A DNA stretch of 6,846 nt from Chitinophagales bacterium (GTDB taxonomy: Bacteria > Bacteroidota > Bacteroidia > Chitinophagales > Chitinophagaceae). Shown piece after piece: positions 1 through 6,136 of the stretch. Each line of letters begins with the position of its first letter. Position 1 is the stretch's first letter. The DNA lies in assembly GCA_015654495.1 (NCBI GenBank), contig JAATGW010000508.1, forward strand, positions 1 through 6,846, written 5' to 3'. The position numbers were made by a program, and so were the translations under genes. The notes under the pieces are model-generated. The model was given only the letters and a program-made list of their open reading frames with translations, had not been told where the DNA came from and did no database searches.

Positions 1-1559
1 AGCAGGGAGCGCCGCGCTTCCGTAGGCTGAATACCGAGGTCCCCGGGATAAGCAACAACACCTTTTTCGCGCAACAAACGAATTGAATCTGCTTTTGCTT
101 CTTTTCCAATCGCGGTAACACCTGCAACAGCGCTCAGCGCCTGTTTGCGTTCTTCCTCACCTTCCGCTTTATAGATATAGGCAATCCCTTCCTCAGTAAC
201 TACATGCGTTACATCATCGCCATAAATCATAACAGGCGCAACTGCAAGGCCCGCTTTTTTACCTACTTCAACAGCATCAAGCGAGTCAACAAAAACCGGT
301 GTATTTCCATTACCGAACGTTTCAACTGTTTGTACAACCAGCTTACGACCTTTTGCCAGGGGGTCTTTTGAAGTAATCAAATTCAACCATGCATCCGTGG
401 AGTGTCTTCTGCCATGAGGATTATGACCCATATTAGGCGCACCGCCAAAACCTGCGAGCCTGCCCGATATCACTGTTGAAGAATTAGCATCCCTGTCCAG
501 CTGAAGTGAAGAGCCGATAAAGAGATCCACCGCATATTGCCCTGCTACCTGTGCAAAGGCCCGGTTCGACCTCAGAGAACCATCCCTGCCAGTGAAAAAC
601 ACATCGGGCCTGGCAGCAACATATTGTTCCATGCCTACTTCTCCTCCGAAACAATGTACAGTATCAACCCATCCACTTTCAATCGCTGGAATAAGTGTCG
701 GATGCGGATTCAACACCCAATTGGTGGCGATCTTTCCTTTCAGCCCTAATTTTTCCGCGTAAGTCGGCAATAATAATTCGATCGCTGCAGTGTTAAAACC
801 AATACCATGGTTGAGTGATTTCACCTTGTGCTTTTCATACACGCCGCGTATCGTCATCATGCCGATTAAAATATGCAGCTCGGTAATAAGTTTCGGATCG
901 CGGGTAAACAAAGCTTCTAACTGGTAGGGTTTGTCAGCTTCAACAATATAATCAACCCAGGATGCCGGAATATCCACTCTCGGTAACACATCAACGATTT
1001 CATTCACCTGCACGATTACAATTCCGTCTTTAAACGCAGTAGCTTCGATAATAGTAGGCGTTTCTTCCGTATTAGGCCCTGTATACAGGTTACCGTTTCT
1101 ATCCGCTTTATCAGCAGCTACCAGCGCTACATTGGGAATAAGATCTATAAACAGGCGACCATACAGCTCGAGATAGGTATGGATCTCTCCGATTTTCAGT
1201 ATACCGTCTTCCAACATCTGTGACACGCGCACACTCTGCGGGCCGGCAAAAGAAAAATCAATTTTCTCTGCAATGCCTTTTTCAAAAATGTCAAGATGTT
1301 CGGTGCGCGATATACTGGACATGATCATATGCAGTTTGTTCACTTTTGAAGAACTCACCTGCACGAGTGCCTGGGATAGAAACGAAGCCTGCTTCTGGTT
1401 ATCACCTTCAAGCACAACCCGGTCGCCGGGCTGAAGTAAATGCTCAAGCGCTTCGACGATATTTTCTTTTTTCAGCACTACATTATCTGTCAAATGTGAA
1501 ATGCTTTTTTTCCTGCGTGCTTTTTCTTCCCGTTTTGTTGTCCATGATCTGGTAGACAT
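1..1559 (-). CDS. mdcA: Malonate decarboxylase alpha subunit, acetyl-S-ACP:malonate ACP transferase (3' end beyond window)
   Basis: The minus strand is open from the ATG at 1559 to the window edge, giving 519 codons without a stop. Known MdcA proteins are about 550 residues, so only some 30-35 C-terminal residues are missing. My translation shows stretches typical of MdcA: LEGDNQKQA (residues 50-58), GPNTEETPTIIEATAF (161-176), FGGAPNMGH (371-379), KGRKLVVQTVETF (about 403-415) and, near the edge, YPGDLGIQPTEARRSL. In the known pathway this cytoplasmic CoA-transferase-like subunit swaps acetyl for malonyl on the prosthetic-group ACP, releasing acetate. The start is fixed by a strong AAGGAGG five bases upstream and by a basic N-terminus (SWTTKREEKARRKK) that resembles the family. 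It lies 42 nt after mdcH and is probably cotranscribed with it. No frameshift was seen in the segments checked, and the frame at the start agrees with that at the window edge. Family assignment rests on remembered motifs, not a search. Confidence 0.95.
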   Translation of the reverse strand, partial: MSTRSWTTKREEKARRKKSISHLTDNVVLKKENIVEALEHLLQPGDRVVLEGDNQKQASFLSQALVQVSSSKVNKLHMIMSSISRTEHLDIFEKGIAEKIDFSFAGPQSVRVSQMLEDGILKIGEIHTYLELYGRLFIDLIPNVALVAADKADRNGNLYTGPNTEETPTIIEATAFKDGIVIVQVNEIVDVLPRVDIPASWVDYIVEADKPYQLEALFTRDPKLITELHILIGMMTIRGVYEKHKVKSLNHGIGFNTAAIELLLPTYAEKLGLKGKIATNWVLNPHPTLIPAIESGWVDTVHCFGGEVGMEQYVAARPDVFFTGRDGSLRSNRAFAQVAGQYAVDLFIGSSLQLDRDANSSTVISGRLAGFGGAPNMGHNPHGRRHSTDAWLNLITSKDPLAKGRKLVVQTVETFGNGNTPVFVDSLDAVEVGKKAGLAVAPVMIYGDDVTHVVTEEGIAYIYKAEGEEERKQALSAVAGVTAIGKEAKADSIRLLREKGVVAYPGDLGIQPTEARRSL

Positions 1560-1564
1560 TGGTG

Positions 1565-1571
1565 CCTCCTT
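1565..1571 (-). promoter_or_regulatory. Strong Shine-Dalgarno site of mdcA
   Basis: Read on the minus strand, AAGGAGG stands five bases (CACCA) before the mdcA ATG and is preceded by an A-run. It is a near-perfect complement of the 16S rRNA 3' end and supports the chosen start. None of the other gene starts in the window (mdcH, the small membrane protein, the two permeases) has a comparable site, so this one stands out in a Bacteroidota-like setting. Confidence 0.85.
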
Positions 1572-1601
1572 TTTTTTGAAATTATTTGCTCTATGTTTAA
1601 T

Positions 1602-2543
1602 TTAATTGCCGGCCTGAAAGCTGTTCCATAACCAGCTTACCGAATCAATATGCGCTTCCTGCATGGATATAACTTTTGCATCCGGAAAGCAGGATTCAGT
1701 TATTTTTGATAATACTCCCGAAGGTTCCATCTCAATAAAAATTCCTGAGCCCAATTCGTACAGTAGTCCCATTGCATCATACCATCTTACCGTTCGTGAA
1801 ACACTTATCCATAAGTCTTCCCTGATGGCTTCCGCGGTTTTTAACAGTCTGCCCGAATGGTTTGAGGCATACGGGATAGTCGGTTCTTTTAAATCAAGGG
1901 CGGATAATTTTTCTCTTAAGGCCTGTGATACACTGTTCATTAACAGGCAATGTGATGGCACCGACATATTGAGTATCTGTGCTTTTCTTATACCATGGGT
2001 TTGCAAAGAATCTATAAAGATTTTAATACTTTCTATTTCACCAGCTATCACTTGCTGATCAGCTGTATTTACATTGGCCAGGTATATTGCAGCATGTGTT
2101 TTGTTATGCTCATTGATGTACTGTTGAACTCTCAGTTCTGACAATCCTACCAGTGCAGCCATACCATAGCCATGGGGATAAGCCTGCTGCATAAGCAATC
2201 CCCTGGTATATACAAGTGGCAGTGCCTGTGAAAAAGAAAGAACTCCACTGATAACAGCTGCACTGAAAGAGCCAATGGAATGACCCGCAACGAAATCCGT
2301 TTTAATGCCCTTATCAATCAATCTTCTTGCAGATATAACTCCTGCAATTAACATGCATACCTGCACATATGCAGTCGACGCCAGCTTTTCAGCAGTATCA
2401 AGTGTGTACACCGGCATTTTCAGGCTCTCTTCTGCTTCTGCAAAAATTTGCTTTACATGGGGATCACTCAATGCCATCTCACGGATCATCCCTTCTTTTT
2501 GCGATCCCTGCCCTGGAAAAAGGAAAACTGTTTTATAAAACAT
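1602..2543 (-). CDS. mdcH: Malonate decarboxylase epsilon subunit, malonyl-CoA:ACP malonyltransferase
   Basis: This complete 313-residue protein belongs to the FabD-like acyltransferase fold and has the usual length for MdcH. Visible motifs are GQGSQ at residues 11-15 (oxyanion/N-terminal loop), the nucleophile elbow GHSIG at 87-91 with catalytic Ser89, Arg114 in TRGLLMQQ (the position of the malonate-carboxylate-binding arginine in FabD), and VPSH with catalytic His198. A late IFIEMEPSGVLSKI stretch matches the conserved C-terminal acyltransferase motif. In the malonate decarboxylase pathway MdcH moves malonyl from malonyl-CoA to the special ACP, activating the enzyme for its first turnover. 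By sequence alone it could be a FabD paralogue. The neighbouring mdcA decides for MdcH. It is the first gene of the mdc operon as seen here. The ATG at 2543 has no Shine-Dalgarno site but gives the family N-terminus (VFLFPGQGSQ). Confidence 0.92.
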   Translation of the reverse strand: MFYKTVFLFPGQGSQKEGMIREMALSDPHVKQIFAEAEESLKMPVYTLDTAEKLASTAYVQVCMLIAGVISARRLIDKGIKTDFVAGHSIGSFSAAVISGVLSFSQALPLVYTRGLLMQQAYPHGYGMAALVGLSELRVQQYINEHNKTHAAIYLANVNTADQQVIAGEIESIKIFIDSLQTHGIRKAQILNMSVPSHCLLMNSVSQALREKLSALDLKEPTIPYASNHSGRLLKTAEAIREDLWISVSRTVRWYDAMGLLYELGSGIFIEMEPSGVLSKITESCFPDAKVISMQEAHIDSVSWLWNSFQAGN

Positions 2544-2645
2544 AGCGTTATTAGTTTCACCATAATCACTGATATCAACAAATCGAAAAGCATAACTTAT
2601 ATTTTAATTTAGCAACGATTGTTTTTTGATTCCGGATCCTTAAAA

Positions 2646-2676
2646 AGTATACTACACAAAGCACCGACATTTACAA
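2646..2676 (-). promoter_or_regulatory. Possible mdcH promoter
   Basis: On the minus strand TTGTAA (2676-2671) is followed after 19 bases by TATACT (2651-2646). It resembles a sigma70 pair with a slightly long spacer, about 100 bases before the mdcH start. The overlapping TACTTTTT is also close to the Bacteroidota -7 consensus TAnnTTTG. This is a by-eye match in AT-rich DNA and could be chance. Confidence 0.2.
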
Positions 2677-2721
2677 TCCATTATTTAATTACTCTCGCTG
2701 AAAGGGCAGAAACTATCGCTG

Positions 2722-2778
2722 ATAACGTTATAGGTTGAACGTTATACGTTATACGTTATACGTTATACGTTATACGTT
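2722..2778 (+). repeat. Heptamer array (CGTTATA)5 with flanking palindrome
   Basis: Five exact copies of CGTTATA occupy 2740-2774, followed by a partial CGTT at 2775-2778. Just before them is the perfect 10-bp palindrome ATAACGTTAT (2722-2731) and a degenerate heptad ending in GGTTGAA. Read on the opposite strand, the array becomes ACGTATA words that end in ACCTA. This is the same order seen in the head of each downstream 136-bp unit, so the array appears to be an inverted copy of that head. It could pair with the head of unit 1, which begins about 12 nt further on. Confidence 0.93.
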
Positions 2779-2789
2779 TTATGTAGCCT

Positions 2790-3333
2790 GACGTAGAACG
2801 TATAACTTAAAACGTAGAACCTACTACCTAGCGAAACACCTGCATGAAGACGCCCTACTCCTCTACGCCCGGCAAACAGGTAGAGAACATTGAGCACTAC
2901 CAAATATTTTGCATTGCGTTAGTCTGGCGTAGAACGTATAACTTGAAACGTAGAACCTACTACCTGGCGAGACACCTGCATGAAGCCGCCCTACTCCTCT
3001 ACGCTCCGGCAAACAGGTAGGGAACATTGAGCACTACCAATGCTTTGAATTACGTTAGTCTGACGTAGAACGTATAACTTATAACGTAGAACCTACTACC
3101 TAGCGAAGCACCTGGATGAAGACGCCCTCCTTCTCTACGCTACGGCAAAAAGGTAGGGAACAGTGAGCACTACCAAGGCTTTGCATTACGTTAGTCTGAC
3201 GTAGAACGTATAACTTATAACGTAGAACCTACTACCTAGCGAAGCACCTGGATGAAGACGCCCTCCTTCGCTACGCTACGGCGGACATATAGAGAACGAC
3301 CCTCAACGGTTAACGTTAAGCGTTATACATCCT
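2790..3333 (+). repeat. 136-bp tandem repeat, three full units plus a partial fourth
   Basis: Units begin at 2790, 2926, 3062 and 3198, an exact 136-bp period with no visible indels between starts. Landmarks in each unit are GTAGAACGTATAACTT, GTAGAACCTACTACCT, CACCTG-ATGAAG and CTCTACG or CGCTACG. Units 1-3 also contain GAACA-TGAGCACTACCAA. Units 3 and 4 match at 84 of their first 85 positions. Unit 4 then diverges abruptly after about 3282 and is recognisable only to about 3298. The first ~40 bp of a unit are themselves built of 7-bp words. A CTACCT/AGGTAG inverted pair, about 48 nt apart, is kept in units 1-3 and could form a stem. There are no unique spacers as in a CRISPR array and no transposase gene. 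Confidence 0.95.
3304..3333 (+). repeat. Degenerate right flank of the repeat array with AACGTT palindrome
   Basis: After unit 4 loses similarity, the sequence holds TTAACGTTAA (3310-3319), a perfect 10-bp palindrome. It is followed by GCGTTATAC, which contains the CGTTATA word of the left array in the same orientation. Together with ATAACGTTAT at 2722-2731, this places AACGTT-centred palindromes and CGTTATA words at both edges of the array. Confidence 0.6.
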
Positions 3334-3356
3334 ACCTTGAAAAAATACTGAATAGA

Positions 3357-3674
3357 TCAAATAAAAATTCCTTTTTTGAACCACAGGGAGAACAGAATGA
3401 AAATGAGGATAAAGATGATGCCCACCATACCTATAAAGAAGAGTACCTCTGCCGCGGTTTCAACCCGTCTTTCAAGGCGTGTATTTCCCGTTCTGATAGC
3501 AACAAAAGACATTATGCTGGAAAAAGTTAACAACAGAGCCACTATTGCAGTGAACTCATCTACGAGCGTGGTTTTAGCTTTTTCCGCAATATGCAGCGAC
3601 GTAATAAGTAAAAGGCAAAATCCCATCAGATTTGTACAGGTGCCTAAAATATGCGGAGATGTTTTGTTTGCCAT
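3357..3674 (-). CDS. Conserved-looking small three-helix membrane protein, function unknown
   Basis: This 105-residue protein starts MANKTSPHILG and ends WFKKGIFI. Three hydrophobic segments are clear: about residues 8-28, 41-60 and 75-98. Between helices 1 and 2 lies a charged loop (EKAKTTLVDE), and between helices 2 and 3 a basic loop (RTGNTRLERR). It resembles unnamed membrane proteins I associate with Bacteroidota. I know no function for them and assign none. The frame could open further upstream at a TTG (3770), but that extension (LRVRASPPLC...) is hydrophilic and unlike a protein start. The ATG at 3674, with an AT-rich leader and no Shine-Dalgarno site, is preferred. It lies 120 nt after the second permease on the same strand, so it may be read from the exporter operon or from its own promoter. 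Confidence 0.8.
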   Translation of the reverse strand: MANKTSPHILGTCTNLMGFCLLLITSLHIAEKAKTTLVDEFTAIVALLLTFSSIMSFVAIRTGNTRLERRVETAAEVLFFIGMVGIIFILIFILFSLWFKKGIFI

Positions 3675-3794
3675 AAAATAAATTTTAGAAGAACAGTTGT
3701 GTTGAATATTTTCAGTACCGGATAAACCTGAATGAGCAATGCACAAAGGTGGTGACGCGCGAACCCGCAACTACACCCTGCATTTAAAGCTTCA
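3675..3794. other. Short intergenic gap between exporter operon and small membrane protein gene
   Basis: These 120 bases hold a locally GC-rich patch around 3745-3780, where the minus strand reads GCGGGTTCGCGCGTCACCACC, followed by AT-rich sequence up to the small gene. A weak stem can be drawn (GGTG with CACC, GCG with CGC), but no T-run follows it, so I do not call a terminator. No promoter was identified with confidence. Confidence 0.5.
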
Positions 3795-4946
3795 TCACAC
3801 GGCTACCTGCACAGGTAAATTTCCCCGGGAATTTCGTTTCAGTTTGAATTTTAATATCAATAGCGCAATCAAAAAATATAGAACGAGTTGAACGATCTGC
3901 AGTAAAGCATAATCCTGAATATCAGCCAGGGAACCTCTTTCAATCAGGAGTATCCTTAGGCCATTTACAAATGGTAAATATGGAAATAGCAGTCCATACA
4001 GCTGCGCCGGCCATGAATCATACACTGATGGCCAACTAAATCCTGAAGTGATATAAGCCGGCATGATCAGTATCATCAGGAACTGGATTACTTTCAATTG
4101 CGACTTGAACAACAACCCTGCAATCATGCCCTGAAAACTAACAGAAACGATGAATATTCCGGATATAATAAGGGTGTCTGTCACATGTACGGGAAAACGC
4201 TGTCTGAATAAGAAAAAATAACATGCATACACTAACAATGCAAAACAGGCCACAACCCAGTAGATTACCAGTTTACCCAGGGCAATCGTTATTGGATTCG
4301 TTTTAAGTTCCTCCAGCTCCCGGAAAGTATTATGCTCTGTTTCCGAAGCAAAACTCATTGCAATTACAACCAGAATGACAGACTGAAGAATTACAGCCAG
4401 GTAAGAAGGCCACACAAACTGCATGTAATTGGATGCAGGATTGAATTGGCGAAAAACATTCAGTTGAATGGCTGATGATGGCTTGCCGGATTTGACAGAA
4501 CTTATCGAATTCAATGTGGATACTACCAGAAAGATGGAACGATTAACATAACCGGAGGATACCAGGTTGGCATTATTGATATAGGTATTGACTTCTGAAT
4601 ATCTTCCCTGAACAATATCAGTCTCAAAAAAATCGGGAATAAAAACTGCCGCCTGAATACCATCTTCTAAAAATTTTTTTTGAATATCTGTATTTTCGGT
4701 GAGTACATATTTTATTGTCAGCCCTTCGTTATCCTCGAGCATATCAATTAATGTTGCACTCAATGGACTCTGGTCCTTATCAATCACGATAATGGGCTGA
4801 TCTGTTATTTTACCACTTGAATAAACAGCTCCAAACAATAACCCATATAGTATTGGCCCACCGATCAATAAGATCATCATTATTTCATTACCGGTGAAGC
4901 GTTTAAACTCCCGCTTTATGAGTAAAATAATTTTTTTCATGCCCAT
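3795..4946 (-). CDS. ABC-2 type export permease, second of a tandem pair
   Basis: This 383-residue inner-membrane protein has the ABC2_membrane_3 (YhhJ/YbhR-like) layout. An N-terminal basic anchor (IKREFKRF) leads to a first helix at about residues 22-43. A large extracytoplasmic domain follows (about 44-175), carrying VIDKDQSPLSATLIDML, EVNTYINNAN and FRQFNPASNYMQFVWP. A block of helices comes next: about 180-200, 224-246, 256-280, 286-303 and 347-366. The conserved PAYITSGFSWP before the last amphipathic stretch matches the ABC-2 pattern. With its partner it would form the transmembrane channel of an exporter driven by an ATPase not seen here. It begins 5 nt after the upstream permease stops, so translation is probably coupled. 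MGMKK leaves two possible starts, 4946 and 4940. The substrate cannot be read from the sequence. Confidence 0.93.
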   Translation of the reverse strand: MGMKKIILLIKREFKRFTGNEIMMILLIGGPILYGLLFGAVYSSGKITDQPIIVIDKDQSPLSATLIDMLEDNEGLTIKYVLTENTDIQKKFLEDGIQAAVFIPDFFETDIVQGRYSEVNTYINNANLVSSGYVNRSIFLVVSTLNSISSVKSGKPSSAIQLNVFRQFNPASNYMQFVWPSYLAVILQSVILVVIAMSFASETEHNTFRELEELKTNPITIALGKLVIYWVVACFALLVYACYFFLFRQRFPVHVTDTLIISGIFIVSVSFQGMIAGLLFKSQLKVIQFLMILIMPAYITSGFSWPSVYDSWPAQLYGLLFPYLPFVNGLRILLIERGSLADIQDYALLQIVQLVLYFLIALLILKFKLKRNSRGNLPVQVAV

Positions 4947-4951
4947 CTGAT

Positions 4952-6136
4952 TTATGCTTTAACCGGAATGGGTTTTAGTGGTGAAATAGCCAGTTTTATC
5001 TTTTTCCTCAGAAGAAGAAAACCCAACAGGAAGTATATAGTAGCCAGAATAAGCTGATGGTAAATTTGTGGCATCAGATCTTCCAGCGAAGCGCCTTGTA
5101 TCCAGGTCAACCGAAGCGCGCGTAAGAACGGAGTAAGCGGTATTGCTTCCGCTATTGCTCTCAATACTACGGGAATTTGATCTGATGACCAGGCAAAGCC
5201 GGAAAGACTAAATGCCGGTGATCCGATTGTCATTACTGTTTGAGAGGCTTTTGCCGGAAGCGGAGAAATAATACTAAATAATGTGCCGAGCATGCAGGTT
5301 CCTACAATCAGCAGAAATGCAGAAAAAAACAGAACTCCCGTGTGTGCCGGACGAGATATATTAAGGCAGACGGCAATAGCAAAATAAGCTGTTAAGGTCA
5401 GTTTCGACATTGAAACAAATGGAAATATCTTCACAAGAATGAGCTTGCCGGCTGAATGAGTGTATTTAAGTACACCTTCGCTGTTGAAAGCTTTATTTGC
5501 AAATTCCTGCGAGAAGCCCGAAGCGGTGGCCAGTAAAAGCAATTGGTGCAGAATGGAAAATATAAGGCCCGGCCATAGAAAGTATAGGTAATTACCGGCA
5601 GGATTATACTGCTGAAATATGTTATGATGAAATGCTTCATATTGGTGTGCAGCAATTGAATGCGGAACTCCTTTTTTTTCCAGGGTATTTATTTTAATTC
5701 CCGTATTAAGAGTAGCAATGCTCAACTGTACCGCATTTGCTGCTACGCCGGCAGACAATGTATTTCCCATATTTAAATAACAATTGACTTCAGGTACTCT
5801 GTTCACAAATAAATCTGCTTCAAACCTGAAAGGGATTACTACAATTGCCACCACTCTTTTTTCTACCATCTCCTTATCAAGGTCCGCTACAGTGCGCTTT
5901 ACAATGGTTACATGCAGCGAATTATTTTCCGACAGCATATCCATAAGCTTTGCACTGGACGGCGAGTGATCTTCGTCAACCACGAGTATTGGCAATCTCT
6001 TAATATTGCCATCTATATAAACAAAACCCAGCACGGAGGTCAGTATCACCGGCATTACAAGAAATGCAACTACAAATACTTTGTTTTGCCAGAATAAACT
6101 GAACTCACGATGTATAAGTTGTGATAGCTGTTTCAT
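4952..6136 (-). CDS. ABC-2 type export permease, first of a tandem pair
   Basis: This 394-residue inner-membrane protein has the same architecture as its downstream neighbour and is probably its paralogue. It has a basic N-terminus (LIHREFSLFWQNK), a first helix at about residues 20-41 and an extracytoplasmic domain at about 42-182. Further helices lie at about 184-207, 240-261, 266-291, 300-316 and 358-377. Shared landmarks with the second permease are VVDEDHSPSSAKLMDML (52-68), EVNCYLNMGN (116-125), QQYNPAGNYLYFLWPG (175-190) and PAFSLSGFAW (307-316). Its ATG overlaps the stop of the adaptor gene (ATGA, 6133-6136), a sign of tight translational coupling. No ATP-binding domain (Walker A or ABC signature) is present, so it needs a separate ATPase. 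The pair most likely forms a heterodimeric transmembrane unit, as in YhiI/YhhJ- or YbhGFSR-type exporters. Confidence 0.94.
   Translation of the reverse strand: MKQLSQLIHREFSLFWQNKVFVVAFLVMPVILTSVLGFVYIDGNIKRLPILVVDEDHSPSSAKLMDMLSENNSLHVTIVKRTVADLDKEMVEKRVVAIVVIPFRFEADLFVNRVPEVNCYLNMGNTLSAGVAANAVQLSIATLNTGIKINTLEKKGVPHSIAAHQYEAFHHNIFQQYNPAGNYLYFLWPGLIFSILHQLLLLATASGFSQEFANKAFNSEGVLKYTHSAGKLILVKIFPFVSMSKLTLTAYFAIAVCLNISRPAHTGVLFFSAFLLIVGTCMLGTLFSIISPLPAKASQTVMTIGSPAFSLSGFAWSSDQIPVVLRAIAEAIPLTPFLRALRLTWIQGASLEDLMPQIYHQLILATIYFLLGFLLLRKKIKLAISPLKPIPVKA

Larger units (their letters stand above)
2544..3356. other. 813-nt non-coding region upstream of the mdc operon
   Basis: I see no credible gene here on either strand. 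The part next to mdcH (2544-2700) is AT-rich unique sequence that should hold the mdc promoter. From about 2722 to 3333 the region consists of the 7-bp array, the 136-bp tandem repeats and their degenerate right flank. The repeat unit of 136 bp is not a multiple of three, so no reading frame continues through successive copies, which argues against a repetitive protein. Confidence 0.85.

Noticed and set aside
537..749. Plus-strand open frame of 70 codons
   Set aside because: It lies antisense within well-conserved mdcA sequence and shows no domain.
1663..2058. Plus-strand open frame of 131 codons
   Set aside because: It is antisense to mdcH, whose catalytic His198 and late motifs are encoded on the other strand in the same stretch.
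2790..3333. CRISPR array
   Set aside because: The period is 136 bp with the whole unit conserved. There are no short repeats separated by unique spacers and no cas genes.
3252..3530. Plus-strand open frame of 92 codons over the end of the repeat and the small gene
   Set aside because: It starts inside a repeat unit, is rich in charged residues with no recognisable domain, and is antisense to the better-supported 105-residue membrane protein.
3376..3681. Plus-strand open frame of 101 codons antisense to the small membrane protein
   Set aside because: It is the complement of a three-helix membrane protein gene, and its composition (K, R, S, T, V without pattern) fits a shadow frame.
3675..3770. 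Upstream extension of the 105-residue protein to a TTG at 3770
   Set aside because: The extra residues are hydrophilic and low in protein-like pattern, no ribosome site precedes the TTG, and the internal ATG gives a natural start.
3745..3780. tRNA-like 3' end on the minus strand (GGGTTCG followed by CACCACC)
   Set aside because: The would-be T-stem does not pair over five bases, and no anticodon arm, D arm or acceptor partner is found upstream, where the permease gene ends. At most it is a scar of a lost tRNA or att site.
5431..5655. Minus-strand open frame of 74 codons within the first permease
   Set aside because: It is an alternative frame inside the permease gene, whose own frame carries the conserved NPAGNY-WPG motif there.
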